In this document: piece after piece, positions 57,073 through 64,000 of the stretch
Layout of the letters: each line of letters starts with the position of its first letter
Position numbering within the stretch: position 1 is the stretch's first letter
Source of the DNA: Scalesia atractyloides
Taxonomy: Eukaryota; Streptophyta; Magnoliopsida; Asterales; Asteraceae
DNA: 64,000 nt
NCBI GenBank assembly: GCA_947069175.1
Contig: CAMTDV010000012.1
Coordinates: forward strand, 34,008,341 to 34,072,340
Reading direction: 5' to 3'
Translations under genes and position numbers: made by a program
The notes under the pieces: model-generated
What the model was told of the DNA's origin: nothing
Seen by the model: only the letters and a program-made list of their open reading frames with translations
Database searches by the model: none

Positions 57073-57917
57073 AAATTGGGTTTAAAGTCTAAACCAGTTT
57101 GGGATGGTCAACAAAAAGTCAAACCTGTTCGAGTTTTGTTGGTTGACGGGGTTTGATTAATTTTTTACGATTCGGTTTGTTTTTAACATATTTCAAAAGA
57201 GATGATTATAAATGGTTAGATATATACAGGTTGTACAGGTAGCAAGCCGGTTTTTAAGTATACGGGTTTCAAATTGTTTTGGGTACGGTTCAGGTCCTGG
57301 TTTCGGTCCTCAATGTGTACCTCTCCTTATAGAGTTCATGATCGTTAAGATGAAAGTACTAGAAAACATTATCAAATGGTTTTAAACAACTTATAAGTAA
57401 GAAAGATAAGTTTGATTTTGAAACAAATCAAAATATGAACCATAGTTGAGGGATTTTCGGATGTTACCTCATATGAATTAAAAAATGACAACATTTTAAG
57501 CATGCGAAAATCACCATCTAAAGTAAAAATGATGACATTCGTTGTATGCGAAAATCAATTTCAACCTGCCAAATAAAGATCTTAGTACAAAAACCGGCTT
57601 AAAGCTGGATTTCAGTTGTCCTAGATACACAAAGTGTCTAATTTCATGTGTACTACACCCTTAATTTGCAGTACAACAGTGGTTTGATTACACCATCAAT
57701 GGTCGAAATTCCACCACTAACAACAACTATCACCTTCAATGGTTAATTGAATTTGGTAGGTAAATCATTCATCTTTATAAGTTCATTTCTTTCAAACCCA
57801 TTAATGCACCACCTGTCCACAATCGTTGCACCAAAAAAAAACATTTAATATATTTCAGGGTTTTCAAGATTTCATTCTCTCAAAACATAAGGGTTCCACA
57901 CCATTTGTTGTTTGAAG
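57073..57917 (+). promoter_or_regulatory. Upstream region of the YSL gene
   Basis: About 845 bp between the left arm and the YSL start codon, single-copy in this window. A weak TATA-like TTTATAAG lies near 57774-57781, about 140 bases before the ATG. No iron-response element could be named with confidence. Confidence 0.35.
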
Positions 57918-60900
57918 ATGGAGATGGAACATGCGATAGAGCAGATACGAGACGAGGATGACAACGTCGTTGTTAAAAGGCTGCCACCTTGGACAGCCAA
58001 CATAACATGTCGGGGAGTGGTTGCGAGTGTTGTGATTGGTGTGATTTATAGTGTGATAGTAACGAAGCTTAATCTCACTACAGGTCTTGTACCGAATCTT
58101 AATGTTTCTGCTGCTCTTTTGGCTTTCGTGTTCATCAAAACATGGACCAAACTGGTTCACAAAACTGGGTTTGTGACGAAGCCGTTTACGAAACAAGAGA
58201 ATACAATCATTCAGACATGTGCTGTTGCTTGTTACAGCATTGCTGTTGGAGGTTTGTTTATTAATTATCATACTTCTCAATATGCTTGTAAGCAAAGCTA
58301 ACACCTATTAGTTTGTAAATCATTTGGTGGGAAGTTTGTTTTTAATAAATGAAAGAACGTGAACCTAAAAGTTTGTTCGTTTAACTATTAAATGAACGAG
58401 CATGAACACATGTCCTGTTCGTTTATTTAGGTCCATGAACATTTGTTTATGTTGAAAATTTACGTTCAACTTACCGTAGGTTCATTTATGTCATTTACAT
58501 ATTAATTTAAGTTTATATCAATACTAGTTGGCCTGTCATGTATCAAGCCATCACTCAATCAAATTTTAGAACTAAGCCTTGGGTAATCCGCTAACAACTT
58601 GAACGAACAAGAACGTGTTCATTCTCTTTGTTCGCTTACTTTTAACTAAGTTTGTTTATTTATGTTCATTTAGAATGTAAACAAACAAACATAAACGAAA
58701 ACTAACATTTTAATCTTTTTAAAGGAAAAATTAACAAACAAGAAAATCTTGTTCGTTAATTTGTTCAGTTAAAGTTAAACGGACCAACATGAACAAGCCC
58801 CGTTCGTGTTCGTTCGGTTTGTTTACATGCTTACTTTTCAAGGTTTTTTTATGCATGATTTGATTAATCATCAAGATTAACGACGGATTTTTGTAGGTGG
58901 ATTCGGGTCATATTTGTTGGGATTAAACAAGAAGACATATGAGGAAGCAGGTGTAGATGTAGAAGGAAATTCCCCAGGGAGCTATAAAGAACCTGGAATT
59001 GGTTGGATGACTGGTTTTCTTTTTGTTACTAGTTTTGTAGGGTTGTTGGCTTTGGTCCCTCTAAGAAAGGTATGTACTTTATGGTTACTGACTTCACGCA
59101 TGGTCAACTGTGTGATGTTTGTTATTATGATCATGCAGATTATGATCATAGACTACAAGTTAACATATCCTAGTGGAACAGCTACAGCAGTTCTCATCAA
59201 TGGGTTTCACACTCCAAAGGGAGACAAAATGGCAAAGTATGCATCTATTTTCACACAACCATACACACTTTATTATCATTCACACACATTAAAGGTTCTA
59301 AAATTTTGTTGCAGAAAGCAAGTTGTTGGGTTCACCAAGTTCTTGTCAGCAAGTTTTGTGTGGGCATGTTTCCAATGGTTCTATTCGGGCTCTGGAACAT
59401 GTGGATTCACCTCTTTTCCTACCTTCGGGTTAAAAGCGTTCAAGAACTCGTGCGTGTTTGTAGTTAGTTATATGGTTTAAATGTTCCAATAATGGGTTCT
59501 TCTGAAATTGATGAACTGATTTTGGTGTTGTATGTATGCAGGTTCTATTTTGATTTTAGTATGACTTACATAGGAGCCGGAATGATATGTTCACATCTTG
59601 TGAACTTATCGTTGCTTGCAGGAGCCGTGCTCTCGTATGGTGTTATGTGGCCTCTTATTGAAGACCGAAAAGGGGTGTGGTTTCCTTCAAGTTTACCTCA
59701 AAGTAGCATGAAGAGTTTAAACGGTTACAAGGTTTGATAGCATTTTTAAGGTCAAATTAATAAATTTCTGTAAAGAGTCGTTATGATGAATTGAAAATTT
59801 TGCAGGTTTTCATATCTATCGCCCTTATCCTAGGAGATGGACTGTATAATTTTCTCAAGATTGTAGTGTTTACTGCAAGAACAATGTATCTGACCTCTAG
59901 GAAGATGCCTAAAACTAGTAAGTATTCTACAAGTGCAGAAAGTAGTCAAAGTTTGTTCCAAGTCGTATTCTTAACATTCTTGTGAATCTTTCTAATACAG
60001 ATCCAGAAGAAAATGATCAACCCCGAGATGATTTTGAACTAAATGAAGTGTTCTTAAGGGACAGCATTCCTTTTTGGTTAGCAGCTACTGGTTACGTACT
60101 ATTCTCCATTGTTTCCATTGTTGTCATCCCACTCATGTTCCCAGAGCTCAAATGGTATTATGTGGTTGTTGCTTATATTATCGCACCATCTCTCGGCTTC
60201 TGTAACGCATACGGTGCTGGTCTAACAGACATGAACATGGCATACAATTACGGTAAAGTTGCTCTCTTTGTACTGTCTGCTATGGCTGGAAAGCATGATG
60301 GTGTCATTGCTGGGCTCGTTGGATGCGGTCTAATAAAGTCCATAGTCTCAATATCATCTGACTTGATGCACGATTTCAAAACGGGCCATTTGACTTTGAC
60401 TTCACCGCGGTCAATGCTTGTGAGTCAAGCTATTGGTACCACCATCGGATGTGTGGTGGCACCTCTCACTTTCTTTCTGTTCTACAAAGCATTCGATATT
60501 GGAAATCCAGATGGTGAATACAAAGCTCCTTATGCTATTGTGTACAGAAACATGGCGATTTTGGGTGTTCAAGGTTTCTCTGCATTGCCGAATCATTGTT
60601 TGCAGCTTTGTTACGTGTTCTTCAGTTTTGCCATGGTGGCGAACTTCGCGAGAGACGTTTGGCCAGAGAAGATCGGGAAGTTGATTCCTTTACCAATCGC
60701 TATGGCTGTGCCTTTTCTTGTTGGTGCTTATTTTGCTATTGACATGTGTGTGGGAAGTTTGATTGTGTTCATATGGCACAGGGTTGATAAGCAAAAGGCT
60801 AATCTGATGGTTCCTGCTGTTGCTTCGGGTTTGATCTGTGGAGATGGGTTGTGGATTCTTCCATCGTCCATTCTGTCCTTAGCTCTGGTTAATCCTCCAA

Positions 60901-60935
60901 TATGCATGAACTTTATGCCTACAAAGAGCCCTTAA
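57918..60935 (+). CDS. YSL3-like: Yellow Stripe-Like metal-nicotianamine transporter (OPT family), seven exons
   Basis: Exons by GT-AG signals and phase: 57918-58251, 58897-59069, 59139-59236, 59315-59449, 59542-59731, 59806-59917 and 60001-60935. Together they make 1977 nt, 658 residues plus stop with no break, close to the usual 660-680. The ATG at 57918 opens MEMEHAIEQIRDEDD, an acidic cytosolic N-terminus. Landmarks are GLVPNLNVSAALLAF (56-70), VACYSIAVGGGFGSYLLG (103-120), KLTYPSGTATAVLINGFHTP (176-195), an acidic loop NPEENDQPRDDFEL (348-361), FCNAYGAGLTDMNMAYNYGK (414-433) and a C-terminal GLICGDGLWILPSS. Many hydrophobic segments fit a polytopic plasma-membrane protein. YSL proteins co-transport Fe(II) and other metals bound to nicotianamine with protons. 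The YSL1-3 group loads metals through vascular tissue, leaves and seeds. The sequence most resembles the YSL2/YSL3 group, but the exact orthologue needs a tree. Intron 1 (645 bp) holds a TTCGTT-rich repeat. The gene sits between long inverted arms. Confidence 0.97.
58330..58840. repeat. GAACGA/TTCGTT-rich repeat in YSL intron 1
   Basis: AAAGAACGTGAACC, GTTCGTTTAACT, GAACGAGCATGAACA, GAACGAACAAGAACGTGTTC and CGTTCGTGTTCGTTCGG words fill the intron with rough dyad symmetry. It resembles 48526-48770. It is probably a MITE-like or degenerate foldback insertion, and correct splicing around it is inferred from the intact frame. Confidence 0.6.
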
Positions 60936-61138
60936 AATGAGAATTTATGTTTTAAGGATATAAATAATCTTTGGCAGTTTTTTTATATGTATAGAGTATA
61001 GGACATAGAGCAACAAATTTATAGAGTTAGATGATATTTATCATGGTTCAAACTCTGTTTGTGAATCAAGTTTCTAATGCTATCAAAGTTAGGTACTTTA
61101 AGTGTCGGATACATGATTTTTATTATTTTCTATTACAA
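60936..61138 (+). terminator. YSL 3' flank with likely polyadenylation region
   Basis: AT-rich sequence after the stop with GATATAAATAATC (60957-60969) as a plausible near-upstream polyadenylation element. The right inverted arm starts about 200 bases after the stop codon. Confidence 0.4.
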
Positions 61139-61201
61139 CTATGTGCTGCTGAAGGAAGAGTCTAATAAAGCAGGGGCTCTTTGGAGTCTGACTTTCATAC
61201 A

Positions 61202-61224
61202 CCCCCCCCCCCCCCCCCCCCCCC
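61202..61224. repeat. Poly-C run (23 bases)
   Basis: Homopolymer of 23 C in the right arm at the position of the GGGGGCGGGG tract in the left arm. Its length may be partly a sequencing or assembly artefact. Confidence 0.9.
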
Positions 61225-62257
61225 TCCAAGAAAAAAAAAATTATATGTAGGTAAATGGGTTTTGGGATTGTTGATGGTGGGATTTGTGGTCTATAATTAT
61301 GCATACACATATGATATATGAGTCATCGAATTGAAAAGCAAATTTATATTTTTGACAAAAATGGTCCTAATTTTATTGTCCGCTTTGACCCCCTAAACAC
61401 TTAGAACCACCATGATTACCACCGTGACTTGCTAAAGATGTCCGGTGTCACTTGAGAATCAAATGCGTATGTAACACAAAAAGAAACCCAATAACTCAGT
61501 ATAACACATGATTTATTATAACAATGTTAACAATAGTAAAATTTAAACTAAATAAACTAAGATTCAGTGGTTATGTACCAATTGAAATCACCTTTCTTTA
61601 CCCAACATTTGTTGTGCATCAATGTCACATGAAAGGACATTACGAACTTGCTAACATTTAACACTGTATAATAATAAAAATTTTGTAAGTTACTATATAT
61701 TATTAGTCAACTATAATTAGTGATTAAAACCTATGTACACAATTCTATATCCTCCGGATGTATGTAATCAGTATCTCTTATCTAATAATCAAATATTCAT
61801 CCTACTTTTTACATCTGGCTCCTGCTCTTGTTTTCAGTGTTGCCTGCATGTCCACTTTATTACTAAAAACAAGAACTAAACATAACCTTTTAAAATATTT
61901 TATTAGAAAGAAAATATACCAATCACTTTAAATAATACACATAAAAGAAACATGAAGACTCAAATTGAAATAATATGTTAACTACCCACCATGTACAACG
62001 CACCCCACCATTTAGCCTACAAAACTTTTAGTCCAACCACTTACAAAAGTGAAGAAATATTGCTACAAAATAAAGTTAACAACCCACTACCACTACTAAA
62101 AAAACAGTATTTGTCATCAAATTCTGCTACCAAAATAAACCGTAAGAAATTAAGTAACAATTTCTCACGTGAACCATATATGGTTATTTTTGGTGGCAAA
62201 TTGATGGCAAAAATACTAAATCATGAATAGGAAAAAGGTATTAATCGAATAACTAGG

Positions 62258-62430
62258 GAGCTGCTGAACTAACGACTCTATTAGAAAGTAGAATTAGCAA
62301 CTTTTACACGAATTTTCAAGGGGATGAGATTGGTCGAGTGGTCTCAGTTGGAGATGGGATTGCACGTGTTTATGGGTTGAACGAGATTCAAGCTGGGAAA
62401 TGGTTGAATTTGCCAGCGGTGTGAAAGGAA
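62258..62430 (+). pseudogene. atp1: Mitochondrial atp1 (ATP synthase F1 alpha) fragment
   Basis: The sequence from GAGCTGCTGAACTAACG to GGTGTGAAAGGAA reads TLLESRISNFYTNFQ, DEIGRVVSVGDGIARVYG and LNEIQAG. After loss of one G it reads MVEFASGVKG in the next frame. This is the N-terminal region (about residues 7-64) of the plant mitochondrial F1-ATPase alpha subunit, with one Val-to-Gly change and one frameshift. In the left arm the matching site (about 55960-55983) holds only GCCACCACTATACGGTAGC-type CACTA sequence, so the piece was added to the right arm after the arms separated. It is not functional. Confidence 0.9.
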
Positions 62431-63685
62431 CAAAAATATTATGTCACACCCTTTTCAAATGAACACTTTGTGACCTAGCCGATTAAACCCCCACACGCAG
62501 AACTCCACCAGACTCCCCATCCTCATCCCCTCACACCGTTCTCTCCACCGGCAATGATCAACCTCATCTCCACCAAACGCGACATCTCCACCGGCAATGA
62601 TCAACGATCGGAAAACGTTGAAGATTTCGAGCTCTAACATCTCCACTGGAAAACGATTTGGCAAATGAAACATCCACATCGGAAAACAGTGACGCGGAAC
62701 TCTGACGGTTTCCACAAGGTCTAACTCGATTCTATCAATTTTGAGGTATGATTCACGATTTTATCAATTTCGTCTTCTCTTATGCCAGTCAAGGTCTAAC
62801 TTGACCTCAGTTCTTGTTAATTTGATACTAATTCGATCAAATAGGGTTTGCTGATATTAATTCTCTAAAAACTATTTACGTTTGCAATTTTGAAGTGATT
62901 GTTTCCTATTTCACTGATAATTTTAACTATTTGTCTCCAACTGCAACTGATCAGGTTCTTCTTAAACCCTAGTTAATTCATATCTCCATTCAATTTGAAT
63001 TCTATGAGCAACAACTTTACTTAATTGTTTGTTTTTTGGTTTCTAGATCCATATCTTGAATGTCAACTGATTTCAAAAGAAATCAACATGAGACAACGAG
63101 GTAATTTGTTATTTCTCTTTCTAGGGCTAGTGTTTAGGGATTTTGAAGGAATTGAGTTGAAATATGATATGTTGGGAGTTTAATGAACTTTTGTACCAGA
63201 ACATGTTGATTTTGATTAGTGATGAAATTTTTAAACATTGGAGTTTACAATCATATTTCTGGTGAATTAGCCATTAGGAAGATACTTTCAATCATATGAT
63301 TGAACGTTTAAACATGAAGTTTCTGGCTTCTAAGAGTAGTTGGTCAACTAGAAGATAGTAAATCACTGTTAGTCAACTCATGGAAGTATATGCAACTGGT
63401 ATCATTCACTATAGGTTTATGCAAAATCAATATATGATGTTTAGAAATGTAAAAAATGTGGATTTAGATGTTAGGTTGATACAATTATTACTTTGTTGAT
63501 AGATTTGATTAAACATATATGAGTCATAAAAGTTCAACTTGATATTGGAACTTTGTTTTAGCTTGGCGGCATTTAGCTGTGAGACCGACAAAGTTGTTAG
63601 TTTAGGGGAATGCTATAGGTGGATGGTACATAGATCATGTACATGTACATATTGATTTTGAAGGAATATTAAAATTTAATAAATT

Positions 63686-63925
63686 ATTCCGCACATTCGT
63701 GCACTTTTTATTTGTCACTACCACAATACGGTAGCTAATCAGATATCTAGAGCTCATCAAGATCTCAAAAATCATCTTTGACTAGGACCTCATTGGATTT
63801 AATTCATTCCGCACATTCGGGCACTTTTTATTTGTCACTACCACAATACGGTAGCTAATCAGATATCTAGAGCTCATCAAGATCTCAAAAATCATCTTTG
63901 ACTAGGACCTCATTGGATTTAATTC
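63686..63925. repeat. 120-bp tandem duplication in right arm
   Basis: The unit starting ATTCCGCACATTCG occurs at 63686 and 63806, almost identical. It contains CACTACCACAATACGGTAGC and GACTAGGACCTCATTGG. The left arm has a single, more diverged copy near 54440-54560. Confidence 0.96.
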
Positions 63926-64000
63926 ATTACCTAGCCATGGCTTTCTAACTGTTAAACACTACTTTATTTGTTTATTTGTCTAGCAGCATTTTATACTTTT

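Larger units (their letters stand above)
61139..64000 (-). repeat. Right inverted arm flanking the YSL gene
   Basis: Reverse-complement counterpart of 54345-57072; it runs off the window end. It differs from the left arm by a C23 run (61202-61224), a mitochondrial atp1 insertion (62258-62430), a 120-bp tandem duplication (63686-63925) and scattered substitutions and indels. The CACTA-like end CACTACTAAAAAAACAG lies at 62091-62107, reading outward. Confidence 0.9.

Noticed and set aside
59492..59737. Separate small gene starting MGSSEIDEL inside the YSL region
   Set aside because: The first 17 residues are intron 4 read through; the rest is YSL exon 5 in its proper frame.
60411..60684. Frames on either strand within YSL exon 7
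   Set aside because: Shadows of the 935-nt final exon, which carries strong OPT-family motifs.

Overview
This is plant nuclear DNA, from a eudicot. Two things show it: an intact, intron-containing Yellow Stripe-Like (YSL) metal-nicotianamine transporter gene, and a dense nest of plant LTR retrotransposons (Ty3/gypsy chromovirus type and SIRE/Maximus-like Ty1/copia type). The retroelement lineages and the long acidic leader region of the oldest gypsy element recall Asteraceae genomes, but that is an impression from family knowledge and not proof. No bacterial, organellar or viral replicon is present. One short mitochondrial atp1-derived piece is embedded near the right end.

Positions 1-48225 are essentially one nest of retrotransposons, here lettered A-G plus fragment X. 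The oldest is gypsy A, on the minus strand. Its gag-protease-RT remnant lies at 383-2943, an acidic N-terminal coding relic at 3650-5123, its primer-binding site at 24380-24393, and its 5' LTR runs from 24397 to about 48225. Copia B (5245-24250, minus strand) sits in A's leader. Copia B was in turn hit by gypsy C (11586-20329, minus strand, 5-bp duplication TGGAA) and by a solo LTR D (22023-22668, plus-oriented). A's LTR was hit by copia E (27660-34522, plus strand, duplication TGGGC) and by gypsy F (36819-48192, minus strand, duplication GTGTG), and it also holds a truncated copia piece X (26284-27607). A seventh LTR family, G, cuts off A's RT at the left edge (1-382), and a second relic of it lies at 49703 to about 51068. 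All gag and pol genes seen are broken by stops, frameshifts or deletions.

Positions 48226-64000 are a gene island. After about 3.6 kb of sparse repeats comes a CACTA-like, non-autonomous DNA transposon (51884-56140). It carries minus-strand exons of a class-I O-methyltransferase-like gene. The only intact host gene is the YSL gene (57918-60935, plus strand, seven exons, 658 residues, closest in feel to the YSL2/YSL3 group). It lies between two inverted arms (about 54345-57072 and 61139 to beyond 64000) that are copies of the right part of the CACTA-like element and its flank. The right arm alone contains a 173-bp piece of mitochondrial atp1 and a 120-bp tandem duplication.

The most unusual points are the YSL gene held between long inverted arms, the mitochondrial atp1 patch, the captured methyltransferase exons, a copia element that lost integrase-RT-RNase H but kept gag and a 3' ORF, and several independent palindrome-bearing minisatellites inside LTRs and retroelement leaders. 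Element boundaries and exon joins were read by eye. No alignment was run, so percent identities and insertion ages are not given.
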